Shown piece by piece: positions 34,480 to 45,962 of a DNA stretch of 64,000 nt. Position numbers and translations under genes: made by a program. Below the pieces are notes generated by a model. It saw only the letters and a program-made list of their open reading frames with translations, was not told where the DNA came from and did not search any database. Each line of letters starts with the position of its first letter. Within the stretch, counting starts at the first letter, position 1. The stretch comes from Metallyticus violacea. Its lineage: Eukaryota > Arthropoda > Insecta > Mantodea > Metallyticidae. The DNA lies in assembly GCA_030762175.1 (NCBI GenBank), contig CM060843.1, forward strand, positions 113,179,369-113,243,368, given 5' to 3'.

Positions 34480-35400
34480 CTAGGTGGAATTTGCTAAAAA
34501 TGATGGCTACAGTAGAGAGAAGACATTTTGTGCACTGGATTTCCGAAGGAAAATGTGTAACAACCGTTCACTGTTGTTTCCGAATAGAGTACAAGAAAAG
34601 ACCAGTCAGTCTTTGACTCTGGCTGCACGTGTAAGAAAAAATCGACGAGCCGCCTATCGACATCGGCAACATACGGCAGTGTTTAAAACTCAACCGTCCA
34701 TGACAACAGGGAATTTGCAATGCTACAAAACCAGTTTGAAGAATTTTTCCAAATGGTTTAGCAGAAACCATATGATTGCAACTTCAATTGCGACTGATCA
34801 ATGGTACAAATTCTGCAATGCCTCCCAGGGAATGACGACAGACGAAACTTTTGCTAAATGCTGGTTTTCAGTAAGTGCACCTTCCAGCTAAGCAACAGAG
34901 TGAATCGCCATACTATTAGAACGTGGGGAAGTGAAAATATACATACAGTAACGTTAACACTTTTGAGACTGACTCGAAATCAACGTGTTCTGTGTCATTC
35001 CGCGCAGCATGTTTCGGGATATCGCATTCTAATGAACTTACATTGTGATTGGCTGCTCAGCTATATGAACACCCGGATTTAGTATTCCAGCCGGATTGAA
35101 GACTCCCGCACTTTCAGTGATCTTGCAGCTCTCTGCCATGACATTGGATCTTACAGCAATCAACAGTCAACGCGGTCACCAGATCGCCGATTCTTTGACT
35201 TGTTCTTAAGACGTTACATCAAAAGCGCTATCTTCGCATTATTCTTGGCTTCTGACATTCACGATCTAAAATAAGAATCATCAACGCCATGTACCCATCG
35301 ATGATGCCATGCTATGGGGAGTATAGAAGGAACTCGTGCTTCTCATTGACACCCGTGATATGCAAATTGAGCATCAGTAGAATCTGCCCCCGAAATATTC
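34480..35400 (+). pseudogene. DUF4817/DDE transposase, nearly full-length relic
   Basis: Across changing plus frames the order of a DUF4817-type DDE transposase can be followed. MATVERRHFVHWISEGKC and TTVHCCFRIEYKKRP form the N-terminal helix-turn-helix region (34501-34610). A weak KKSTSRLS region follows. LVFSKCTFQLSNRVNRH and RTWGSENIHTV (34858-34960) match the 'FSDEATF...NRHN.R.WGSENPH' first catalytic block, with the Asp-Glu replaced by Lys-Cys. An FQPD...LPHF remnant (about 35085) stands for the second. RSPDRRFFDLFLRRYIKS (about 35178) is the third-block region. An AMLWG...LLIDTRDMQIEH ending matches the 'ML..VW.E...RLD..R.T.G.HIEHL' C-terminus. At least three frame changes and several stops make it inactive. 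Inverted termini were not found. Confidence 0.78.
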
Positions 35401-38097
35401 CACAGCTTCTGCTCCTATTGGGGTTAATTGCTACCTGAAAATATGCATCTAGTGATATTGTAAAACCCTCTAAATGTTCCAGTCTTTTCTGATACAACGT
35501 GTGCTATAAAAACTTTTTACAGAGAGTTATTTTAACATATTAATGTTATTTATATGAATAATTTAGTTAAAAATAAACTAAATTTCATTCTAAATACGTG
35601 CCCGGGGGGGGGGGATTTCAGGTCATTGTTGTGATGCTTAAACTCTATGGTTGCGTGCAGTTTAATCTGCATCATGCTTGGATACTGCTTAATACTTTAT
35701 TTTGAGGTAACATAGCTTTCAAGAGGACGGACTGCTAAAGACGTTATAGAAATGTTCCAAACATGTGCATCTATCCCCTTACAACAAATAAAAACTCCAT
35801 TGGGAGCAACAAGAGAGAGAAATGCTGATATAAATGTTCTGTAAAAGTGTGTTAAGTGTAAATTCATTTGTGAAACGAAAATTCACATGTAAAGGTTATA
35901 AAGGAAAAGAAGTAAAAAGAACTTCCTTTGATGTATAATTGATCTGATCACTGTATATACGTTCTGCACAAGAATTTGATCATTGTTGATTTATTATTGT
36001 TATTATTGACTGTTCGTTTAATAATGTAGAAATATTTACTTCTGATTCCAATGCAGGTATGGAAATAAAATTATATGTGAAAGCGCCGGGACAATTTCAA
36101 TATTGTAGCTAAAGTAAAAAGAATATTTACTTAAACCCATAAGTCTGTAATGACAATGTAGATATATTTTACTTTCTTTTTCGTTAAGTATTGTTTTATT
36201 AACAATGATCAAGGCATATCTTTATAGTTTTTAACTATTCCAATGATTAATTTAACTATAAGTAATTGTTGTCAGGTTAGCACTGTCTTGTTACAGTAAT
36301 TCTTGAACTTTTGATACATAATTAAAACATAAATATTTTTTCTTTCTTATTTATGAAAAGTACTATAAACATGTAGCAGCTAAATAAACCCTATTTGGGT
36401 TCCCAACCAGCTATAGTGAGACTGGCATTTAGGCATTATAATCACTTTGGATGTATTTCTCCTACAATCGGTTGGGCCGATTTCCATGTTTGTCTCTGGC
36501 TATTCATTCACGGTTTCCTTCTGATCGTTTTTCTAGGGTTCTCTGGAGCCATGATCACTCAAGATTGAAGCTCTGCAAACAGGAATCATTTCACCTCTAA
36601 TATTTATGCGATAGATGCGTGTAGACTGACTATGAGAATTTTAAGAAATGTTTTTCTCATATCGCCTGTTCACACTTTGAAGCTTTCCATACAGAAGTTA
36701 TTTTTATCAAAATGAAAATCCCAAAAAAGCACTGAAAATTTCTTCTTTGTCATTCATTATTAAGTGTATTAAGTGAATATGGCAAAGATTACTAATTTTA
36801 TGAGCAGTAGTAGTCACATATTTTTACTGTTTTGTACTTTTGGTCTTCATTCTTACGAATTTTGTTTCTCGTTGCACATTTTCTACTTGCATTTATTTTC
36901 TTGAAAGTCTTCTGGAGACTGGAATGAGGTGACCTGTTACAGCATTAATTACAAAATGTTTCTCGAGATTATGGGTTGGAGAAGCAAAATCTTATCGTTT
37001 TCAAATCTAGAGGAAATAGGTATAAATATATTTATACGTTTAACTATTAGGACCTAATTTTAATAAAGTTTATATGGTCTTAACTAATATAATATATTGT
37101 AATCTCAGTTGTGAACTGTAAGAGGCAGTACAATATGTTTCAGTGGTAAAATAATCCTATCCCACAGGTAAAGAAAAAAATATATATCTTTCTTTTTTTC
37201 TTCTTAATGTAAATTTCATTAAATATTCTCATTGTGACAGTATTTATAATTACAATATTCAAAATATGTAATAAGATTTATACTAAAGAACATTATAAAA
37301 TAAAACATATTCCTCAGACTGCTGAAGTTATATAAGGGTCAAAACAACGCTAACCCTATACTTACTTCATGTTTCCTATCCGAGCAGCTTAATACAAAAC
37401 TAGAGCCCTTATCCATATCATTATATGAAAAGTCCGTAGCATCATCACTTTCAATAAAAAGTTGCCTGTTGCAGTCAGAACCACTAGAAGTAAAATATAT
37501 TTCGCTTCTATCATTTATAAAGTAATTGCATACTAATAAAAATAAACCCAGGTTAGCAATATAAAAATATCTTATCACTCACACCTTCTATACATAGGGT
37601 GTTTTCATACAATCAATAAATAAGTTCAGCTTTGTAAATATACGAAATGAAAGTGTCTTAATATTCTAGGAGTAAGTTACCATTAGTATATTTTTTTCTA
37701 AAATGGTATTTTAATGTAAACTGTGTAAAATCATCATCACTGACAAACTCTACACCAGAATTAAATTTTGTAAATATGAATTGTGACAATGTCATCAATT
37801 GTGCATATGTACTTTCTGATGTATAGTTGGCTAAACTTATGCTTTTCTTCCAGAAATTTCTGTTTGTCAATACAACACAATATAAGAGCATTGCCCTGCT
37901 ATCTCTTGGATTTGTTAAGAACTAAATAATACAAGCCTCTAGAACTCGTGAGTTACATTATATTTACATTCAATGCCTTATATATACCTATATTCAAAAT
38001 AAAGCCGCAGTAGATTTAATATTGGGTATAAGATCACTAGAAAGCATTTGATATACACATAGCGAAACAATATAAGAAGTTACTGGACAATTTGCAG
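35401..38097. other. AT-rich gene-free stretch
   Basis: A G run of 11 lies at 35603-35614. Short minus ORFs at 37339-37578 and 37658-37891 have no domains. Nothing else is seen. Confidence 0.5.
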
Positions 38098-38262
38098 TAC
38101 ATTTAAATTAAATGTACCACAGTGTGTACTGATGATGCCAACTGCAGTTGTCGGTGAAAGCTATGACAGCATATTAAACCATGGATCATGTCAAAACATC
38201 CCGGAACCGTTTTAATTATAACACCGGCCGTGAATGCCTAAAAAGCTTTACATTTAAATTAA
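38098..38262 (+). mobile_element. 137-bp short retroelement insertion with perfect 14-bp TSD
   Basis: TACATTTAAATTAA occurs exactly at 38098-38111 and 38249-38262, bracketing 137 bases of much higher GC than the flanks. The insert contains CTGATGATGCCAACTGCAGT, then GTCGGTGAAAGC, and ends ACACCGGCCGTGAATGCCTA plus AAAAGCTT. A CTGATGA (38129-38135), stem (38137-38142 with 38150-38155), GAAA (38156-38159) arrangement resembles a hammerhead ribozyme core, though one extra base and one stem mismatch are present. It could be the 3' end of a Penelope-like or other retroelement, or an independent short element. From memory, the sequence resembles dispersed retroelement 3' ends in insects; that is not verified. 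Confidence 0.7.
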
Positions 38263-38407
38263 TTTGTGTCGAAGCTTGTTTAAAATAAAATAAGTTCTTG
38301 AGCAATGGTAATGGTATACTTTTGACAACCACTCAGAATACCTGACAAACACGCTAGGAAGAATGTAAACAATAGTTACGTGATTGTTAATGGTGCGAAA
38401 TTTTCTG

Positions 38408-38431
38408 TTTTTTTTTTTTTTTTTTTTTTTT
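38408..38431. repeat. Poly-T tract
   Basis: Twenty-four consecutive T. No adjoining SINE body was identified. Confidence 0.95.
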
Positions 38432-40273
38432 GTATTTTAATTTGGAACGCTTTTACCAAACATTAATCCTTCAAAATTACAAATGAGGCACTTAAGTAAA
38501 TTATAGAGTGGTTTTCTAATTTTCAAGCATTTGATGAGAGTTTTGCGGGTATATTTGCTAAAATCCCATAATGTCAGACTGTTATTGAGGTAATCGATTT
38601 CCCCTTCCAGAGATACAGTTTGCTTGTTTATCTTCCATTGTCTACCAGAGATTTTTTTCCCTGGTCTCCTCTGAGAGGGGAAATCTTTATCTTTTAGCTG
38701 GATTCTAATCCGAAAATCCGAGATAGAAACAGTAAAAACTTTGTGATAGCATTTGGAATTCGATTTGTTATGAAATGCCGTTTGAGTGCGCGGAGGTTTG
38801 CTTCTTCAGTTTACCTTTATTTCCTTTTTCAATTTCTTTTGTTCCTACTTTTATTTTGACAGACTAAGAAACAAAACTACATCTTTTGTTTCTTTGGCTT
38901 CTTTTAGAACGTAAATATAGATATTTTTATTAATGACATAACTTTTTCAGCGATAACTGGTATTCAGCTCTATTACCCAGAAATATGAAGAAAACGAGAA
39001 GAATAAAGCAATATTGGTGATGCAAATAATCATAAAGAATAAACTTCATAAACTATCTTCTAAATTGCATTCAAATGTCTTGCTTTCGTTGGCTCAAGTA
39101 TCAGTAATTTATGCGCATAGTTTCGCATTTAATTTTCCCTTAATTTCCCTTTCTTCATAGAGCGTGTTGCAATGCATCTTTTATATTATTTTTTCATTTA
39201 TCTCGATATTTCCATCCTTGGCCAGTGCTTTATAGCTGTAATACTTTGTCTTGCCGACCCTATTAAGCATGGAACTATTTATGTTTACTGCAATATATAA
39301 CTAGTGCAGAGATCGTTCCTTACGTTGTATTTTATAAGCCCAATTTTTCCAATGATGTAAACCTTTGTTTCTTTAAGTGTAGTTCTAGCGCTTACGCACA
39401 TGTGAATTAGGAAGGTAAATTGGTGAATAAAGCTCATATAAATGATCGCGCAAGTTTCTTATGTGTTTTAGAAATTTAATAATTCTCAAAATTAACAAAT
39501 GTAATCAAGTTTTCATTGTACTAAACTCTAAACTAAAGTCTGTACTGAACATTGTACTAAATCGGAAAACTTGTACAATGTGAAAGCATAGCCATTAAAA
39601 TTTACCTGCGTAAAAATAGAAAACTATTGACACAAACTCAACAGAAACAGTAACTCCTAAGCAAATAGACAAATGTTACTAACATCAATCAAAGAATAGT
39701 GCATAAAATACAAATTAAAGCTACGAAAAAAAACATGTTCCCCAAGAATAGATTAAATTAATGTCATTGTTTGGGTGATTGTGTTGTTTTAAAAATATAA
39801 AAATTAAGGAAATACAATTTTGTGGTTGGACAAACGAACTGATGGAAGTAAATTGTTTCACTGCTCCCTACTATCATGCTACCCATGCTAACTTTTGGTC
39901 AGAAGGAAACAGAACTATCCAAGAGGCAAAAGATTGCTGCCTTAGTCGGACTGAAAAAGACAAAAATAGAAAGAAAAAGGAGCAGTGGCGCCACACATGG
40001 TGATGACTATACTAAGCAGCATACTTAAAGAAATATCAAGGTCATATTATTATGGTAGCATATAGAGATTTTGTTGCTTGCTAGAGCACATGAGCTACTC
40101 TCTGTGCCCGTAATTGCTCTCGTTTGTTCTCTACACAGGAAAATTTGCTTGTTTAGGTTAAGATGACCAGGTTAAAACCCGGGACACCCTATGATTTGTT
40201 CTCCACTTCAATGCTTGCAAAAAATTAGCTTACATGGATATTATGATAATGCTGATGACGATAGTAAAACAAT
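38432..40273. other. AT-rich gene-free stretch
   Basis: No repeat family or coding domain recognised; the 74-codon plus ORF at 39779-40003 is unsupported. Confidence 0.5.
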
Positions 40274-40274
40274 G

Positions 40275-40309
<35 letters not shown>

Positions 40310-40337
40310 TATTATTACTATTACTATTACTATTATT
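40274..40337. repeat. (ATT)n microsatellite, interrupted
   Basis: ATT units with later ACT interruptions. The overlying ORF (40191-40373) is a poly-Ile artefact. Confidence 0.95.
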
Positions 40338-41789
40338 CAGCTGGAAGCCCATGCCAAGAACATTCATGTTTAATCCTGAAAAGAAAAATCTACATTAAAC
40401 ACAGAAACAAAGTAGTTCAGAAACTATGTCATCAATATAGTATATGCATGGTCACTGGTGTGGCTTGATAAACCACACCTCTAAGTAGCAGTAGGATTTA
40501 GCATAAGATACAATTTATTTAACATTTAAACTCGTTACAGAAAGTTCATACTTCAAAAGAAACTCAGCTTTGCCAAAATTTAAGAGTTCGCTGTTGATTT
40601 CCAGTTTTTTTTATTTGTTTTATTTTATATTGTCTCTTTATAGGATGCATAGAGAGGTTCAGTAAAGTTGACCCTATAGCAACTACAGAATTCGGCTGTT
40701 CCCAATGCAATCTTGCCTTAGATTGAGGAAGAAAACAAAAGCAATATGTTTCACACTTGCAGAATGATACAAGCTTAAGATATATTATACTGGCCTTTCA
40801 TGGTTTCGTCGCCCGTTTAACTGCCTGACCGATCAGCATCAAATCTGCAACTTCCGGGAAGTGAATGTAATATCCGTGCAACTGTTATTAGTGTTGGCAA
40901 TTACAACTACAAGCCCCCACCTTATGAAATACGATGTTCTAAATGTTGTCCTGTTATACCCACAGGTTTCTGGCTTCGTTTTAGAAAATTGTCATCTATC
41001 GTCTTCCGATACGGAATCAATTTTCGTCTGATATTTTCTTTCAGTTCTTCTAATGTTTAAAAGTTTGTTCTGTGCATTTTATTTGACAACTTCCCTCACA
41101 AATAAAAAGCAAAGCACCATCGGGCCACATTCCCCTATCTCAAACTTTCTTGAATGAAATGTAATGATACATAAGGTGTATACGAGATGGCAGAATCTTG
41201 CTGGAAATATCCAGATCGACATTCAATATCAGTCAGTGATTCAAAATATGACGCGAGTATGTCATTTCTATATGTATCTGCATTTATGGTATTCTGAAGA
41301 GTTATATTTACTGCTCACCATATACCATTTTTCTGGTTATGTAACGATACAAGTGCGTTTAGTGTATAAAATTGGAGTTTTCTGTACTCCAATGCCTGTT
41401 ATTTTCGTCAAAACATGACCACGTAATTCAAACCAATATTCATCAGTAAAGAATATTAATCGTGGATCAATTATTGAATTATTAATGTTCGACAACATCC
41501 AATTACAGAATTTACGTGGATATTAGAGCATTTCTAACATATCCTTTCATAAGGTGGTGGTTTGTTTTTATTGCAGTTTCATTAACTATGACCAACTATT
41601 AATCTATTAAATAAACTCAGCTGAACTTTTGTTCTATCAGTTTTTCACGCATTTTAACATCTAAACATTTTCTGAAGAGTTCTAGAAACTGAACTTAACG
41701 AAACATCCCATAATTTAAATTACTTTTCTTAAGAACAAAAATGTGAGCGTAAGAAATATACATTTTTTTAAAATCAGTGTATAATTTGC
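40338..41789. other. No recognised feature
   Basis: Mixed AT-rich sequence; the 84-codon plus ORF at 41164-41418 lacks a domain. Confidence 0.45.
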
Positions 41790-41840
41790 ATTTTTTTTTT
41801 TATTTTTTCTTTTTCTTTCTTTCTTTCATTTTTTTTTCAA
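41790..41840. repeat. T-rich low-complexity tract with CTTT units
   Basis: Long T runs interrupted by (TTTC)n. Confidence 0.85.
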
Positions 41841-41869
41841 GCTCCTAACCACAACCATGTTTCTCATCT

Positions 41870-42030
41870 ACCAAATTAAAAACAATTATTAAAAAAATCG
41901 TTTAAGGAAAGTAATTTTGGAATCAGAATGAGATAGGAAAAAGTCCAGACCACAGCGAGATTTAAACCACAAACCTGCAGCTTACAATGCTGATACTCGT
42001 ACCATCTGAGCTACCGTGCTAAATGTGACC
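41870..42030 (-). mobile_element. tRNA-headed SINE (SINE-D), copy 1
   Basis: Antisense head: the complement of ACCATCTGAGCTACCGTGCT gives the A-box AGCACGGTAGCTCAGATGGT, and GGTTTGTGGTTTAAATCTCG stands in the B-box position about 35 bases later. The second head at 49765-49840 shares AGCACGGTGGCTGAGATGA and a TGTGACC flank on the same side. The bodies beyond the heads are too diverged to align confidently. Confidence 0.6.
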
Positions 42031-42193
42031 AAAAAGTTCCAAGCTAAGGAATCATATTTCACATGAAATGTAAATTGTTGAGCCGTTCTTTCTTATTGCT
42101 AAGGCTTAAAACACTTCTTCTTCTAGTGTACAAACAATATTCGAACTTATTTGCGTTGCATTAACGAGGAGGGGTTAAAGATATTTTAAGACG

Positions 42194-42571
42194 CTACGGA
42201 AGTTTGTCCCATAATATCGCTGACTTGCCGGAATAGCTCTTCAGATTGTAAGCGATGCTAAGCCGATAGTAGAGTACAAAGTGGCGTGATAGATTCTCCA
42301 CGGTATAATGGCTCTGGGGGAGCAATTTGGGCGAGGATGAATGGTTGCGGTCCGCATTCCATTTCCCAGGTCCGTCGGCCGCCCACTCTACCGATACTGG
42401 AGCAGGTAAGCCAAAAGGAATGCTGGCAGGGAGGAATGAGAGAATAAGATAACCTTGACTTTCTCCGACATCGACTGCGGCAGCTTGTGTGCGAACGAAT
42501 GCAATCGAAAGGCAGAATGCCACTAGTGCTTGGAATACACCGATAGCGCTTTCGGTCTCATTTGCGTCCAT
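42194..42571 (-). CDS. Orphan ORF with signal-peptide-like N-terminus, unverified
   Basis: A 125-codon ATG-initiated minus ORF in a GC-richer island. Residues about 12-32 (VFQALVAFCLSIAFVRTQAA) form a plausible hydrophobic signal segment followed by VDVGESQ. There is a weak splice-donor word (AAG/GTTATC) after VDVGESQ, so only the first 39 codons might be a first exon. The C-terminal half has no motif. The opposite strand also carries a possible 36-bp microexon (42370-42405), so evidence is contradictory. I do not recognise the protein. Confidence 0.25.
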   Translation of the reverse strand: MDANETESAIGVFQALVAFCLSIAFVRTQAAAVDVGESQGYLILSFLPASIPFGLPAPVSVEWAADGPGKWNADRNHSSSPKLLPQSHYTVENLSRHFVLYYRLSIAYNLKSYSGKSAILWDKLP

Positions 42572-42952
42572 TATTCGTCACATCGGCACTTCTTGCTCCC
42601 TTTGACTGCTTTGTTTGCGTTTAGTTTCAGTCAGCAATGACTCAGACTGATAATAAGAATAAACATTTTCAATGTAGTCATGCAGAAATTGCAGCTATCT
42701 TTCATATTCTAATATATTTATTACTAATCTAAACTGTGATAGAAGACTACAATTTAGAAACAAATACATAAAAACCAAAACTTAAAAAAATGTGCAGATA
42801 CCAAGATAACCAATGGTTAATGAAGATAATGCTGGGAAACATTAGGAGCAAGGGCCAACATAAAAAGAGTTCTTTTTGGTCTGCATCCGCAGCTGAAGCA
42901 AATCGTTCTAGTCGCTGGCTCCCATCGATGAACAAATTCTCTTCGCATTTCT

Positions 42953-43276
42953 ACTCGCAGAACTAGACTTGTTTTGACTTTGTTTATTTACGGATGCTCT
43001 TTAACATCACCGGTCATCAGCATCCCATTCAATTCAGGGCGTGAAACGGCCGACTAATTTTGCTCAGAGGCCTCTTTTTTCAGGCTTGAGGTTCTTTTTC
43101 GTGCCGTAAATGTACGACACGGAACCCACGGCTTTACTTCCCTTCCGAAGGAAGCCATACCTAGGATTTTTACGCCCGAAACCATCCATAGGTCCTGGCC
43201 GAGATCGAACTCATGATCTTGGGTTTAGCAGGCCAGTATGGTTACCACTACACTACCAGGACCGACTCGCAGAACT
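42953..43276 (-). mobile_element. SINE-A, full length, perfect 12-bp TSD
   Basis: The element is 42965-43264 between ACTCGCAGAACT repeats (42953-42964 and 43265-43276). Head, body and tail are complete. The B-box is altered (complement of GAGATCGAACTCATGATCTT instead of GGGTTCGAACCCGCGATCTT), so the promoter is probably weakened. Confidence 0.95.
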
Positions 43277-44598
43277 CTTTAAGTACTACCCTGTGTTATA
43301 GATGTCCTTGTATGAAGTCACATATTTTGCGCTTCGTAATTACTTAACTTTCTGCGCTGACATGCTTTTTTTAATTCTTGCATAGTATGGAGACTACTCT
43401 TGTAGACTTTATTTTATTATTTTTCCCCCTGTTCTAATGAAAATAGTTCAATACAATGTCCTAAGTAAACTTATTACACTAACTCTTTGTAATTAACACT
43501 AGAGTATACTGGTCTCTTAAAAGCAAACTAAATTTTAAAAATACAAAAATAGCAAGGCCAGCAAGTAAGTTGTGCATGTGATATTTGCAGAATACTTTTT
43601 AAATTAAACGCAATAAGAGTAGTATTTCGGTTGTTCCTCTTAGTAAAAGGGATTGTTGTAGTGCTGTAAATTGCAGTAACAAAAACAATAAGTTTCCGAA
43701 TCTGTTCAGATTTTCCAAATAAACATTGTTTCATAACTCATTTGTCACACGTTGAGCTTAATAAAGCAGTCCGGCAAAATATATAGTCAGTATTAAATCA
43801 GTTAAATGGAATCTGTATACTTGTCTTTTTGTATTTGAAGAAGGACAATACATGTTCGAAATATTGGCGCTAATTTTGTCTAAAGGTTTAAGTGTTTCAT
43901 TCATTTCTGCTTTTCTAATGCTTAGCTTGTTTGTTGTTCACGATTTACTTAATTTTCTTGTTTAATTTAAATATGCTTATATCCAGAATAATATATATAT
44001 ATAACAAATGTAGATAATTTTATTGTTATTATGGCTAATTAATTATGAGTACACCGAGTTTCTTCAGCGTATTTTGCCTTTAATTCCTTTCAGGAGTGAA
44101 AAATGGCTAAAAATTCTTAGGAGGAAAGACTTAATTAAGTAGAATGTTTGTTATGTGTATAAAAACACTGAACTTTGCTCTCTTCATTTTAGAAGGCGTG
44201 TTTAAGAATGCTAAGAAGAAGAAATTCGTATGGAATGCTATATCCGCATTATCTGACACACCTGATGCATCTCTTTCAGTCACTTCAAAGTAGCGCTATG
44301 TAAAACTATAAAAAAAACTATAAAAATCAAAGTTTCAGAAGAAATTTTGAAAATACAAATTTTTCCACCCATGTTTCCGAGGAAATCTCCTCTAGGTCTA
44401 TGACATTCCATTCTCCTACACATATTTATTGTTCCGTGGTTTAAACGCACAGTGCGTTGAAAAACAATACAATGTACATTTCTAATGTTGCTAATATGTA
44501 CTTCCCAAAATTAGAAAAGCATGTCCCTATAACATTATTGTTGTAATAAAAGAGTATATATTCTAAAGTTTGTAATTATTAAAACCTCTTTATACTAT
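43277..44598. other. AT-rich stretch, nothing recognised
   Basis: No repeat or coding match. Confidence 0.5.
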
Positions 44599-44934
44599 TT
44601 GAATGCCACACTCTTAGCTTTATATTCCTTGGCTGGCTGCTTGGAGCGCTACAACTGTCATGTTGTCAGCTCGTTTACGTACTTAGTTGCGCGACTGTTT
44701 AACTTAACTAGTCTGTTGTTTGTTGATAGCTGTTATCATCTATCATATTCATGTATTATACTTTACCTGTTCTTGGTATTTGCTAGTTGTTTTTTAAGCC
44801 AAAGCTTAATTACACAAGTAACAGGTAAGTTTGTCATGGTAAACGATTTATTGCTCTTTTGTACAATGGAAAAGTCCTCTTTATCGGTAGCATATGGCAA
44901 ATATATTCCATTAGCCAAAAATTCTGCCATATAA
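44599..44934 (+). other. Open frame ending near a strong donor site, unverified
   Basis: A T-rich 111-codon plus frame (hydrophobic composition expected from T-rich DNA) contains CAG/GTAAGTTTG at about 44822-44832 and a possible acceptor CACACTCTTAG at about 44607-44617. No domain is recognised; noncoding chance is the likelier explanation. Confidence 0.15.
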
Positions 44935-44957
44935 TCATTAACAATCGCTTTAATATT

Positions 44958-45398
44958 TTATTGCCCAGTTTGTTTACTACAGCGTGGCTTTTCCCAATGT
45001 ATTTCTGCAAGCAGTGAATGTGCTAAGATCCCTTCTAGATAGCAATGTCTAAGGGCCAAATTAACTCCGGCTATAGGCTTACGTCTTATTTCAAGATCTC
45101 CCACCTCTCTTTCCGGTTCAGTAAACATTTCGTCTTCTTCGGGCATTGCTGCCCAATGAAGGAACCAGTGCATTAGCACAGCGCTAACTGATCGTGAAGT
45201 CCAGTGAGCCGAGAGGCGATGATGTGGCCCATTGGCTGGGAAAAGACCACTCATACGTGACCAGTATTCGTTGGCCAGAAACTTCGGCGAATTTGTCTTA
45301 ATCCTTAATCTCTTGAAGGTTGAATAACGGCACATGTCATAGTAAATTATTGAATATTTTTCAAATAACATCATGATCGTTATTATGAAAATTGTCAT
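44958..45398 (-). CDS. 146-codon orphan ORF, unverified
   Basis: Longest uninterrupted ATG frame on this side of the window after the 172-codon shadow near 11.2 kb. The central part (about residues 33-140) is GC-richer than its flanks, with varied residues: SRMSGLFPANGPHHRLSAHW, MPEEDEMFTEPEREVGDLEI, RRKPIAGVNLALRHCYLEGI. No recognisable domain, signal peptide or splice context. It could be a decayed exon, part of an unknown repeat or chance. Confidence 0.2.
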   Translation of the reverse strand: MTIFIITIMMLFEKYSIIYYDMCRYSTFKRLRIKTNSPKFLANEYWSRMSGLFPANGPHHRLSAHWTSRSVSAVLMHWFLHWAAMPEEDEMFTEPEREVGDLEIRRKPIAGVNLALRHCYLEGILAHSLLAEIHWEKPRCSKQTGQ

Positions 45399-45962
45399 AC
45401 ATCAGCTTTCTTGCTCCAAGTGTTTTATGCCATTGCCAACCTATTTCTTTCTATTTTGATTAACAGGAGTTACAACCCAAATGTGTCCTACCCTAGTGTC
45501 CATATCTATTCCTCTAGGTCAAGATTGACAATGTAGTGCCTTTAAAATAGGTTTGAATATTTTAATCACGTATAATTTATTTTTATATTTATTATTTAAA
45601 TATTCAATAATTAATGATATTTTCATTGTTAAATATAATCAAAATATTCTCCATTTTAAAATTTTAACCTTATTATCATTTTAAACCGTATGCTACAATG
45701 TCATTGTAAGGTTGTTTTGTCCTTGATTCTATTGGGAATGCATTCTGAGTAGGTGCGTTGTTACTGGGGAGCCTATTGTATTGAATTTGGGTTTATATTC
45801 ACTTTGGTGCGTTTTACTTAGGTGATAAGTGGAAAATCTATAAGTACTGTAAGTGTTGTTAACATAGTGTCACATTTCAGAGCCAAAGATCGCAACAATT
45901 GGAAATTTATTCTGTAAAAATTTAGCTGAGCATGATTTTGCAATAGCTGTGAATTCCTCAAA
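45399..45962. other. No recognised feature
   Basis: AT-rich sequence between the orphan ORF and the mariner end. Confidence 0.5.

Noticed and set aside
44599..44934. Multi-pass membrane protein exon
   Set aside because: Hydrophobicity follows from T-rich composition; one good donor-like word is expected by chance in a window of this size.
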